In this document: one piece after another, positions 46,027-53,822 of the stretch | Position numbering within the stretch: the first letter of the stretch is position 1 | Layout of the letters: every line of letters begins with the position of its first letter | From: Variovorax sp. PAMC 28711 | GTDB lineage: Bacteria; Pseudomonadota; Gammaproteobacteria; Burkholderiales; Burkholderiaceae_C | Length of the DNA stretch: 64,000 nucleotides | Direction of reading: 5' to 3' | Assembly (NCBI RefSeq): GCF_001577265.1 | Contig: NZ_CP014517.1 | Coordinates: 2,595,001 to 2,659,000, forward strand | The notes under the pieces: generated by a model | Told to the model about the DNA's origin: nothing | Database searches by the model: none | The model's input: the letters and a program-made list of their open reading frames with translations, nothing else | Program-made: the position numbers and the translations under genes

Positions 46027-48159
46027 ATGACCAGACAAAGAACGATGGCGGGCGGTATCGCGCTCATGAGCGCCGCACTGATGGTGACGGCGTGCGGTGG
46101 TGGTGATGGCGGCGGCAACGGCGGCTTCGCCTTTCCGGCTGCGAGCGGCGGTACCGGCACGGGCACGCAGACGTCGGCCCCTGCGCCCGCCGGCACGACC
46201 CCGGTCGTCGCCAGCACGGTCACCGGCACCTTCCTGGATGCCGCCGTCGAAGGCCTGGACTACACAGCCGGTGCGGGCACCAAGGCCGCGACCAACGCGG
46301 CCGGCGAATTCGTTTGCAAGGATGGCGACACCGTCGTTTTCAGCGCGGGCGCTGTGGCGCTCGGCAGTGCCGCCTGCGGCGCCACCGTCACGCCGCTCAC
46401 GCTCGCCGGCGGCTCCGACATCAAGACCGATGCCGTGGTCAACCGCCTGCTGGCATTGCAGACGCTCGACGACGACGCCGACCCGTCGAACGGCATCAAG
46501 TTGACGGCGCCGCTCAAGGCCGCGCTGACGGCCGGGGTGCTGGATTTCGCCGCGACGCCCGCGGCCTTCGAGCTGGCGCTGAACAAGCTGCTCGCGGCCT
46601 TGCCCGCGCCCTGGAGCACGCGCACCGTCGACGCGAGCCGTCGCATCCTCGCGCAGGAACATTTTGAGAACACGCTGGCGTCGCGCCTCGGCACACCGGT
46701 GGTCGACACGTCCACGCAGACCAATGCGCTGGGCAAGTTCGCGCTGGCCGTCACGCGCTATCAGTTGCAGGCCGATGCGAAGTTCTACGTGCCCTACGAA
46801 GGCAGCAACGCGCTCATCAAGGCCGACTTTCCCAACGGCTTCCTGCCGGCCTATGGCTCCGGCATGGCGTTCAAGGGCAAGGCGGCCGACGGTGCACTGG
46901 AGTTCTATGCGATCACCGATCGCGGTCCGAACGGCGACGGGCCGACCACGCCGGTGCCAGGCGGCACGGGGACGAACGTCAGCAAGGTGTTCCCGGCGCC
47001 CTCGTTCGCGCCAAGCTACGGCGTGATCCGCGTGGGCAGCAACGGCGCCGTGCTGCAGTCGAGCACGCCGCTCCGGCTCAATGCGGGCCAGAAGCTCACC
47101 GGCCTGCCGCCGCAATCGGGCGTGGGCTCGACCGGCGAGACACCGCTGACCGATGCCTACGTGTTCGACGCCACCAAATCCAACTTCGATGCGAACGGGA
47201 TCGACCCCGAATCGATGGTGCTCGACGCCAAACGCAACGTGCTGTGGACCAGCGACGAGTACGGGCCGTTCATCGCCCGCATCAACATTGCCACCGGCGT
47301 GGTCGAGAAGCGCTACAAGCCCGGCACGGGCGCCGGCGACCTGCCGGCCGTGCTGCAGCAGCGGCGTGCCAACCGCGGCATGGAAGGCCTGGCGCTCGAC
47401 ATCGCCAGCGGCAAGTTGCACGGCTACCTGCAAAGCCCGATCGACCCGAAGGACGGTGCGGGCAAGTCGCTGAAGGCGACGCCGCCAGGCGGTGTCAGTA
47501 CCGACGTGCGCCACATCGCGAAGTTCGCGCGCTGGCTCGAGTTTGACCCGAGCACCGAAACCTCGAAGATGTACGCCTACCCGATCAACGGCGGCGTCTA
47601 CGACAAGGACCGCACCGGCAACGCCAAGCTGGGTGACCTGGTGAGCCTCGGCAACGGCCGGTTCATCGTGATCGAGCAGGGCGCCCGCAAGAGCGACGGC
47701 AAGGTGTTCAACAAGCTGATGCTGGTGGAAGTGCCGGCCAATGCGACCGACATCGTCGGGTTCGACCAGAACCTCGAAGTCAGCAGCATCACGCAAGCCG
47801 TGGCGGGCACGGCCGACTATTCCGCCGTCATCACGCTCAAGAAGACCGAGCTGCTCGACCTCAACGCGCTCGGCTGGCTGGCCGAAAAGGCGGAAGGCCT
47901 GGCCTGGGTCGACGACCACACGCTGGCGCTGGTCAACGACAACGACTTCGGCGTTGCCACCACGCTGCTCGATGCCACCGGCGCCAAGATCGCCGGCAGC
48001 ATGGAAGACTGCACGGTCGATGCCGCAGGCGCGATCGTGAGCGGCTGCCCCAAGGCCACCGGCGGTGCCCGCCTCACGCGCGGCAGCGACCTCGAGCGGC
48101 CGACGCGCGTGTGGCTGATCAAGTTCGACCAGAGCCTGTCGGCCTTGCGTCTGCCCTGA
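46027..48159 (+). CDS. Esterase-like/phytase-like beta-propeller lipoprotein
   Basis: A 710-residue lipoprotein. Signal peptide with lipobox VTAC and a Gly-rich stretch directly after the Cys, then an N-terminal ~200-residue domain and a large domain with ITDRGPNGDGP, SMVLDAKRNVLWTSDEYGPFI, RGMEGLALDIASG, FIVIEQGARKSDG and a C-terminal EGLAWVDDHTLALVNDNDFG. These motifs match the esterase-like activity of phytase (phytase-like) domain. It likely hydrolyses phosphate or ester bonds at the cell surface or periplasm; the substrate is not predictable. ATG 46027 directly follows CCGG; the longer upstream frame overlaps the cls gene and is rejected. Confidence 0.85.
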   Translation: MTRQRTMAGGIALMSAALMVTACGGGDGGGNGGFAFPAASGGTGTGTQTSAPAPAGTTPVVASTVTGTFLDAAVEGLDYTAGAGTKAATNAAGEFVCKDGDTVVFSAGAVALGSAACGATVTPLTLAGGSDIKTDAVVNRLLALQTLDDDADPSNGIKLTAPLKAALTAGVLDFAATPAAFELALNKLLAALPAPWSTRTVDASRRILAQEHFENTLASRLGTPVVDTSTQTNALGKFALAVTRYQLQADAKFYVPYEGSNALIKADFPNGFLPAYGSGMAFKGKAADGALEFYAITDRGPNGDGPTTPVPGGTGTNVSKVFPAPSFAPSYGVIRVGSNGAVLQSSTPLRLNAGQKLTGLPPQSGVGSTGETPLTDAYVFDATKSNFDANGIDPESMVLDAKRNVLWTSDEYGPFIARINIATGVVEKRYKPGTGAGDLPAVLQQRRANRGMEGLALDIASGKLHGYLQSPIDPKDGAGKSLKATPPGGVSTDVRHIAKFARWLEFDPSTETSKMYAYPINGGVYDKDRTGNAKLGDLVSLGNGRFIVIEQGARKSDGKVFNKLMLVEVPANATDIVGFDQNLEVSSITQAVAGTADYSAVITLKKTELLDLNALGWLAEKAEGLAWVDDHTLALVNDNDFGVATTLLDATGAKIAGSMEDCTVDAAGAIVSGCPKATGGARLTRGSDLERPTRVWLIKFDQSLSALRLP

Positions 48160-48196
48160 CCGGAAAAGACCGCAGCAGAGCCGCGACAATCGTGGC

Positions 48197-49165
48197 GTGC
48201 TGCAGATCTTCCTGGTCACTTTCCCGTTCTTCGCGCTGATCGCGGCCGGCTATGCGGCCGCGCGCCTGCGCGTGTTGCCGCTCGATGCCATCCCGGGGCT
48301 CAATACCTTCGTTCTGTATTTCGCGCTGCCGTGCATGCTGTACCGCTTCGGCGCGCGCACGCCGATCGCGCAGTTGCTCGATGGCAGCGTGGCGCTGGTG
48401 TGGGGCGTCAGCGGACTGCTGCTGGTCGCCGCCACCGTGTGGTGGACGCGCAGTGCGCGGCTCGGCTGGAACGACGCGTCGTTCGGCGCGCTGGTGGCAG
48501 CGTTCCCGAACACCGGCTTCATGGGCGTGCCGCTCCTGGCCGCCCTGCTCGGCGCCAGCGCGGCGGGGCCGGTGATCATCACGATCACTTTCGACATGGT
48601 CATCACGTCGTCGCTCTGCATCGCGCTCTCGCGTCTCGACGGTGCCGACGAACACGGCGCGGCGCGGGCGGTGCGGCAGGCCTTGCGCGGCATGTTCGTG
48701 AACCCGCTGCCCTGGTCGATCCTGCTCGGCGCGCTGGCGTCGGCGATGCAGTTCAGCCTCTTCGGTCCGATCGATCGCACGGTGGCGATGCTGGCCGACG
48801 CGGCCTCGCCGGCGGCCCTCTTCACCATCGGCGCGGTGCTCGCACGGTCGGCGCTGCTGGCGCGCAGCACGCCCGATCACGGCCTCTCGCGCGCCGGCGA
48901 CGTGCTGCCGGTGGTGCTGGCCAAGTTGCTGGTGCATCCGCTGCTCGTGTGGTCGGCGGCGCGTGGGGCGATGGCGCTCGGGCTGCCGTTGACCGAGCCT
49001 GCGCTGGTGGCCATCGTGCTGGTCGCTGCGCTGCCGAGCGCGAGCAACGTGGCGATGCTGGCCGAGCGATTCGGCGCCGACAACGGGCGCATCGCACGCA
49101 TCATCTTGTGGACGACAGCCGCGGCCTTCGTCACCTTCCCGCTCGCGGTGCGCTGGTTGCGCTGA
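48197..49165 (+). CDS. AEC-family (auxin efflux carrier-like) transporter
   Basis: A 322-residue inner-membrane protein with about ten hydrophobic segments, starting LQIFLVTFPFFALIAAGYAAARL. The AFPNTGFMGVPLL motif and the C-terminal ALPSASNVAMLAERFG are hallmarks of AEC transporters, whose bacterial members move malate, malonate or similar carboxylates, often unproven. The start is GTG 48197. It lies 37 nt after the phytase-like gene, co-directional, and its stop faces the convergent gene at 49167 with 1 nt between stops. Confidence 0.88.
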   Translation: MLQIFLVTFPFFALIAAGYAAARLRVLPLDAIPGLNTFVLYFALPCMLYRFGARTPIAQLLDGSVALVWGVSGLLLVAATVWWTRSARLGWNDASFGALVAAFPNTGFMGVPLLAALLGASAAGPVIITITFDMVITSSLCIALSRLDGADEHGAARAVRQALRGMFVNPLPWSILLGALASAMQFSLFGPIDRTVAMLADAASPAALFTIGAVLARSALLARSTPDHGLSRAGDVLPVVLAKLLVHPLLVWSAARGAMALGLPLTEPALVAIVLVAALPSASNVAMLAERFGADNGRIARIILWTTAAAFVTFPLAVRWLR

Positions 49166-49166
49166 A

Positions 49167-49829
49167 TCAGGGTGTCAGCACGCCCAGCTTGTAGGGGTCG
49201 GCGTCGGACAGCACTTCGCATTTCGACACGTCGCGGCCTTGCGTGCCATCGCAATAGAAGGTCTTGTAGACGCGGCCGAACAGGGTCGGTGTCGAGCTGA
49301 ACAACACGCCCTGGTCGGGTTGCCAGACTTCCTTTTCGCGCGATGGCGTGGTCAACGACACGACCTCGACGCCAGCGGCGGGCATGGCCGGCGCAGGCGA
49401 GGTGCCGGTGGTCGTGGTGATGTCGTTCAACAGCTTTTTTGCCTCGCCAGCCTTCGGGCGCGTGGCCAAGGGGATCAGCAGGCCGTTGACATGCGGGCCG
49501 CGGCCGAAGCGGTGTTCCTTGCCCGCCAAAAATGCCCAGGCGCAGGCGGCATGGCACTGGCCGATCGCTTCGGTGCTGACCCCGCTCGACCGGATCGCCC
49601 GGGCGTAGCTTTCAGCAGCTTCCGCGGTGCCACCGAAGGAGTCGACGAACACGACCGTGCGCACCGTGCCACTGCCGAGCTGGTCGACGAATTCGCGGGA
49701 AGCGCTGCCGTCGAGCAGGCCGGTCACGACGAGTCGCGGACCTTCCTGCGAGAGCTCGGCCGCAGGCGCCGAAGCAGCCCCCACGCAGGCGAGTGTCAGA
49801 ACCATCAGCATGCGATACGACGTGTTCAC
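49167..49829 (-). CDS. Exported ClpP/SppA-like protein with a replaced catalytic Ser position
   Basis: A 220-residue protein with a signal peptide (MNTSYRMLMVLTLACVGAASAPAA). Its core VVFVDSFGGTAEAAESYARAIRSSGVSTEAI...C...CAWAFLAGKEHRFG follows the ClpP/SppA-like periplasmic family pattern in which a CxSAC motif carries the nucleophilic Ser. Here the site reads CHAAC, so Ser is replaced by Ala. Either the protein is a non-catalytic relative or the family reading is wrong. A second Cys pair occurs near the C terminus (FYCDG...SKCEV). It is transcribed after the 49888 gene, from which it is 58 nt away. Substrate and role unknown. Confidence 0.65.
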   Translation of the reverse strand: MNTSYRMLMVLTLACVGAASAPAAELSQEGPRLVVTGLLDGSASREFVDQLGSGTVRTVVFVDSFGGTAEAAESYARAIRSSGVSTEAIGQCHAACAWAFLAGKEHRFGRGPHVNGLLIPLATRPKAGEAKKLLNDITTTTGTSPAPAMPAAGVEVVSLTTPSREKEVWQPDQGVLFSSTPTLFGRVYKTFYCDGTQGRDVSKCEVLSDADPYKLGVLTP

Positions 49830-49887
49830 GGTGTGCTCCCGGTGGCGTTGGCATCCAGATTATTTCCGTCTTTTGCCCGATACGTCG

Positions 49888-50775
49888 TCAGGGGCTTGTG
49901 GCGAGTCGGCGGAATTCGCTTTGCTTCATCGACAGGTAGTCGTCGCGCGACATCTCGTGCAGTTGCCGTGCGTACTGTTCGGTGGCGTCGAACCAGGCCA
50001 TGAGGCGCTTGTCGAGTTGCTGCGGCGCGGGGGCGTCGAGCCAGGCGTCGATCGCCAAGTAGTAGCGCATGGTGTTGCGCTCGACCACACCGCGCACGCC
50101 GCCGATGTAATCCGGCGCGCCAGCCGAGTCCTTGCCGGTCGTGGTGAAGCCGACCTTGTCGCTGCCCAAGGTGCCGAGGTAGGCCTGCATCGCAAGCCGC
50201 GCTGCCGTGCCGTAACCATACGAGTAGCCCAGGTGAATGAAGGTCTGGCCGCCGCCGATGGGGGTCGCTTCGAGCAGGATGCGGTAGTCGCGCGTGGACA
50301 TCGGCCCGCTGGGGGCGTCGAGTTCCACGTCGAGATAGCCCGCGCTCGCGCTCTTGACCTGGTAGCGGAAGTCGACCCGCGACGCATCGGCCACGGGCTG
50401 GTCGAACTTTCGGCCGATCGACACCGCAAGCATGGGCGCGGTGGCGGCTCCGGTCACCGCGCAATACTTGGTGTTGAGGTGCAGCATCAGTACGCTGCAC
50501 CAGGTGCCGGGCAGCTTGAACGCGTTGCCGACTTCGCCGAACGGATGGTCGACCACCGCGTAGATGTCGCCGCTCAACTGGTTGCTGCCTTCCTTCGATT
50601 CGAGCACCAGCTTTCGCTGGAAGGGGTTGCGGTCGAGTCGCGCGGTCATGGCCTTGAACTGCGCGTTCAACGCATCGGCGCTGCCGGCGCTTTGCGCCTG
50701 TGCCGCCTGGGAGACCAGCGCAGACCCCACGACGATGAAGAACACAAACAGGCCGTGGCGCAAAAAATGTTTCAT
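49888..50775 (-). CDS. Exported protein of unknown function
   Basis: A 295-residue protein with a signal peptide (MKHFLRHGLFVFFIVVGSALVSQAAQA). I chose ATG 50775 because it starts the signal peptide; the frame continues to 50823. The mature part contains GDIYAVVDHPFGEVGNAFKLPGTWCSVLMLHLNTKYC, IGRKFDQPVADASRVDFRYQV, STRDYRILLEATPIGGGQTFIHLGYSYGYG and MRYYLAIDAWL, a layout reminiscent of START/polyketide-cyclase-like folds, but I do not recognise a named family. It is upstream of the ClpP-like gene on the same strand and divergent from the Ser/Thr kinase gene. Confidence 0.7.
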   Translation of the reverse strand: MKHFLRHGLFVFFIVVGSALVSQAAQAQSAGSADALNAQFKAMTARLDRNPFQRKLVLESKEGSNQLSGDIYAVVDHPFGEVGNAFKLPGTWCSVLMLHLNTKYCAVTGAATAPMLAVSIGRKFDQPVADASRVDFRYQVKSASAGYLDVELDAPSGPMSTRDYRILLEATPIGGGQTFIHLGYSYGYGTAARLAMQAYLGTLGSDKVGFTTTGKDSAGAPDYIGGVRGVVERNTMRYYLAIDAWLDAPAPQQLDKRLMAWFDATEQYARQLHEMSRDDYLSMKQSEFRRLATSP

Positions 50776-50931
50776 GGCGTCATCGTGGGTGATGCGCCGC
50801 TGCCGACGCGTAGGAATATGCAATCAAATCGCAACACGGCGGCACGCAAACACTATTGACGGCAACCGTGAACTAGTTTGAGTGCTTTCGTATACATGCG
50901 CTGGTAGAGTCCCGGCAAACCAGGGAGTCCC

Positions 50932-51012
50932 ATGACAGCGACGTCAGTTCGCACCGATGTGTGCAGTGTGCGCGCCACCACTTTTGCGCGGTGTGGCCGG
51001 AGCTCGCCATGA
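50932..51012 (+). CDS. Possible 26-codon upstream ORF coupled to the Ser/Thr kinase gene
   Basis: ATG 50932 follows AGGGAG by 4 nt and opens a 26-codon frame (MTATSVRTDVCSVRA...) that ends in TGA overlapping the kinase ATG by 4 nt (ATGA). The arrangement is the same as real coupled gene pairs in this window. The kinase ATG also has its own GGAG, so coupling may be optional. Too short to judge by codon use; could be chance. Confidence 0.3.
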   Translation: MTATSVRTDVCSVRATTFARCGRSSP

Positions 51013-52607
51013 GCCTGGCTATTCGACTCAATGAGCCCACCGTGCTCGCGTCGATGCAAGGGCTGGACGACGACGTCGACCTGCCGCTGGCCGCGACCGA
51101 AGCTGCCGAACCCGTCATCGTTCAGAGCCTGCCCGAAGGTGCCCGACTGCTCGATTACGAGATCATCGGGCTGATCGGCGAGGGTGGCTTCGGCATCGTC
51201 TACCTCGCCTACGACGCCTTGCTGGAACGACACATCGCCATCAAGGAATACATGCCGACCACGCTGGCGTCGCGCGCCAGCGGATCGCAGGCGGTGGTGA
51301 TCAAGTCGGAGCGGCATGCCGAGTCGTTCCATGTCGGCCTGCGCAGCTTCATCAACGAAGCACGGCTGCTCGAACGCTTCGACCATCCGTCGCTGGTGAA
51401 GGTGCTCCATTTCTGGGAAGCCAACGGCACGGCCTACATGGCGATGCCTTTCTACGAAGGGCACACGCTGGCGCAGGTGCTGGAGACGATGGGCCGCGCG
51501 CCCGTCGAAGCAGAAATTCTGGCCTGGCTGCGGCCGCTCCTGCAGGCGCTCACCGTGTTGCACGCCGCGCGCTGCTTTCATCGCGACATCGCACCCGACA
51601 ACATCCTGCTCACGCCCGACGGCCCGCTGCTGCTCGACTTCGGCGCTGCGCGTCGTGTCGTGCTCGACAGGGCCGACACGCCCACCGTCGTGTTCAAGCC
51701 GGGCTATGCGCCGATCGAGCAGTACGGCGAAATGCAGGAGCTCAAGCAGGGCGCGTGGACCGACCTCTATGCGCTGGCCGCCGTGGTGTATGCGGCGGTG
51801 ACCGGGCGCCCGCCGATCCCCGCCGTGGAACGCTGGGTCGACGACACATTGCTGCCGCTGTCGGAGGTTGCGCAAGGCGGTTACAGCCCGCCTTTTCTTG
51901 CCACGATCGACGCAGCGCTTGCGCTGAAGCCGGTCGACCGGCCCGCCACGGCCGCTGACTTTTTGGCGCGCCTGGACGCGGTCGAAGACGCACCGCGAAT
52001 GCTCGAAGCGATCCCTGAAGTGCCTGAGGGCGTGGCTGTGCCGGCGCTGCTTGCTGTCCCGGAGCCTGTTTCCGAACCGGTCGTGGCCGCCGTGGCACCC
52101 GTCGCGCCGCCGCTCATTACCGACCCGCCGTCGCTGGGCACGATCGCGCAGCCGTGGGAGCGCCGCAGCCGGCTGCCGCTCTACGCCTTGCTGGCGCTGC
52201 TGCTTGTCCTGGGTGCTTGGGGGCTGACTGCGCTTCGAAATCGGGCGCCAGCCGTCGATGCGCCTGCCGAGCGGCCGGCGGCCACCGCGAGTTCGCCGAC
52301 GCCGGCACCTGAAGCGGCGCCGGTGCAGGCCTCCGCGCCGGCGCCGATTCCCCCGCCGCCAATGCCACAGATGGCCCCGGTGCCCAAAGCTGTGGCGCGC
52401 GGTCCGGCCACTGCGCCCGCCGTGGTGCGGCCGCCAGCGCCGGCACGAGACGCGGTGGCGCCCTCGTCCACCCGCGCTGCGCCCGAAGCGGCGCCGTCCA
52501 GAACAGCAGACGTCCGTCAGCGGTGCGGCGAAATCATTCAACGGGCTTCCATCGAACCACTTCGGTCCGGCGAGGCTGCATTTTTAAAAAGGGAGTGTCG
52601 ACAATGA
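51009..52607 (+). CDS. Membrane Ser/Thr protein kinase
   Basis: A 532-residue kinase. The Gly-rich loop GEGGFGIVY, Lys in IAIKEYMP, catalytic HRDIAPDN and DFG, and the downstream GYAPIEQYGE are intact (domain about residues 50-320). One transmembrane helix follows at about 385-405 (LPLYALLALLLVLGAWGL), then a Pro/Ala-rich extracytoplasmic tail ending with a short Cys-containing motif (RQRCGEIIQ...FLKRECRQ). ATG 51009 has GGAG 7 nt upstream; the open frame from 50961 is less likely. Its stop overlaps the start of the OmpA-type lipoprotein. It may be an envelope-sensing kinase; substrates unknown, and a link to the T6SS TagH/PppA pair is speculative. Confidence 0.9.
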   Translation: MSLAIRLNEPTVLASMQGLDDDVDLPLAATEAAEPVIVQSLPEGARLLDYEIIGLIGEGGFGIVYLAYDALLERHIAIKEYMPTTLASRASGSQAVVIKSERHAESFHVGLRSFINEARLLERFDHPSLVKVLHFWEANGTAYMAMPFYEGHTLAQVLETMGRAPVEAEILAWLRPLLQALTVLHAARCFHRDIAPDNILLTPDGPLLLDFGAARRVVLDRADTPTVVFKPGYAPIEQYGEMQELKQGAWTDLYALAAVVYAAVTGRPPIPAVERWVDDTLLPLSEVAQGGYSPPFLATIDAALALKPVDRPATAADFLARLDAVEDAPRMLEAIPEVPEGVAVPALLAVPEPVSEPVVAAVAPVAPPLITDPPSLGTIAQPWERRSRLPLYALLALLLVLGAWGLTALRNRAPAVDAPAERPAATASSPTPAPEAAPVQASAPAPIPPPPMPQMAPVPKAVARGPATAPAVVRPPAPARDAVAPSSTRAAPEAAPSRTADVRQRCGEIIQRASIEPLRSGEAAFLKRECRQ

Positions 52608-53812
52608 ACATTGCAAAAACCACCACCACCGGACGCTGGCTTCAGGCCGCGTTCGGCACAGCCGCCTTGCTGGCTGGCCTGGCCCTGACGGGCTGCGCCG
52701 CGCCCAAGGCCAGCGTGTCCACCACCGTGTTGCCGTTCGACCAGGCGGTCGCCAACGTCACCGACGGGCTGATGGCCCAAACGAGCGGCTTTGCCGGCTT
52801 TGCATCCAAACGCAGCCTGGTGCTCGACCCGATGGTCGACGTCGGCAGTGGCCAGCAAACCGTCGCCACGCAAACCTTGCAACGCCGCGTCGCCGAACGC
52901 ATGCGCACGCAGCACGACACGGCAGAAATCCTGCCGTTCCAAAAAGAGAACCTGGACAAGGCGAGCTACTTGCTGACCGGCACCTTGGCGCGCACGCAGC
53001 GCTCGCCGACCACGCCGGGTCCGATCCAGATCAAGCTGGCGCTGACCGATGTGCGCAGCGGCAAGGTCGTGGCGCAAGCGTCGGGCCTGGCGCGCGACGA
53101 AGGCATCGACAACACCCCGCTCGCCTACGACCAGGACAGCCCGGTGCTCGCCCAGGACCAGGTGATCGACGGCTACGTGCGCACCACCGCCACCGGCCCG
53201 GGCCAACCCGCCGATGCGTACTACCTGCAACGGCTGACCGCAGCCCCGGTGATCACCGAGGCCACCGCGCTCTACAACGCCGGCCGTTACCAGGAAGCAC
53301 TCGCGCAATACAACGCCGCGAACGCGACGCCGGCCGGCGATCAGCTGCGCGTGCTGAGCGGCATTTACCTGACCTCGGTCAAGCTGGACCGCACCGCCGA
53401 TGCCGAACAGGCCTTCGCCAAGATCGTCTCGTACGGCATTGCCAACAAGCAGCTCGGCGTGAAGTTCCTGTTCAACCCGGGCAGCACCGTGTTCTGGTCC
53501 GATCCCAAGGTCAGCGGTGCCTACGACATGTGGTTGCGCCAACTCGCCGGCCTGAGCACGGCGGCCAATGTGTGCATGGACATCGTCGGCCACACCAGCC
53601 ACACCGGCACGGCGGCGCTCAACGATTCGCTGTCGCTGCAGCGCGCCGATTTCATTCGTCAGAAACTGACCGCGCAGTCGGCGCCGCTCGAAAAGCGCAC
53701 GCGTGCGGATGGCAAGGGCTTTCGCGAAAACATCATCGGCACCGGCACCGACAACACGGTCGATGCGCTCGACCGTCGCGTCGAATTCAAGATCGTCGCC
53801 TGCCCCGCCTGA
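52604..53812 (+). CDS. OmpA-family outer-membrane lipoprotein
   Basis: A 402-residue lipoprotein: signal peptide with lipobox LTGC (Cys near residue 28), a long N-terminal part with a CsgG-like FDQAVANVTDGL...RRVAERM... YLLTGTL region, a TPR-like segment (ALYNAGRYQEALAQYNAANA...), and a C-terminal OmpA domain (CMDIVGHTSHTGTAALNDSLSLQRADFIRQKL ... NTVDALDRRVEFKIVAC) that binds peptidoglycan in relatives. The start ATG overlaps the kinase stop, so both are made together. It probably anchors to the outer membrane and contacts peptidoglycan; with the kinase it may form a cell-wall sensing pair (inference). Confidence 0.88.
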   Translation: MNIAKTTTTGRWLQAAFGTAALLAGLALTGCAAPKASVSTTVLPFDQAVANVTDGLMAQTSGFAGFASKRSLVLDPMVDVGSGQQTVATQTLQRRVAERMRTQHDTAEILPFQKENLDKASYLLTGTLARTQRSPTTPGPIQIKLALTDVRSGKVVAQASGLARDEGIDNTPLAYDQDSPVLAQDQVIDGYVRTTATGPGQPADAYYLQRLTAAPVITEATALYNAGRYQEALAQYNAANATPAGDQLRVLSGIYLTSVKLDRTADAEQAFAKIVSYGIANKQLGVKFLFNPGSTVFWSDPKVSGAYDMWLRQLAGLSTAANVCMDIVGHTSHTGTAALNDSLSLQRADFIRQKLTAQSAPLEKRTRADGKGFRENIIGTGTDNTVDALDRRVEFKIVACPA

Positions 53813-53822
53813 CGCCTGAGCT

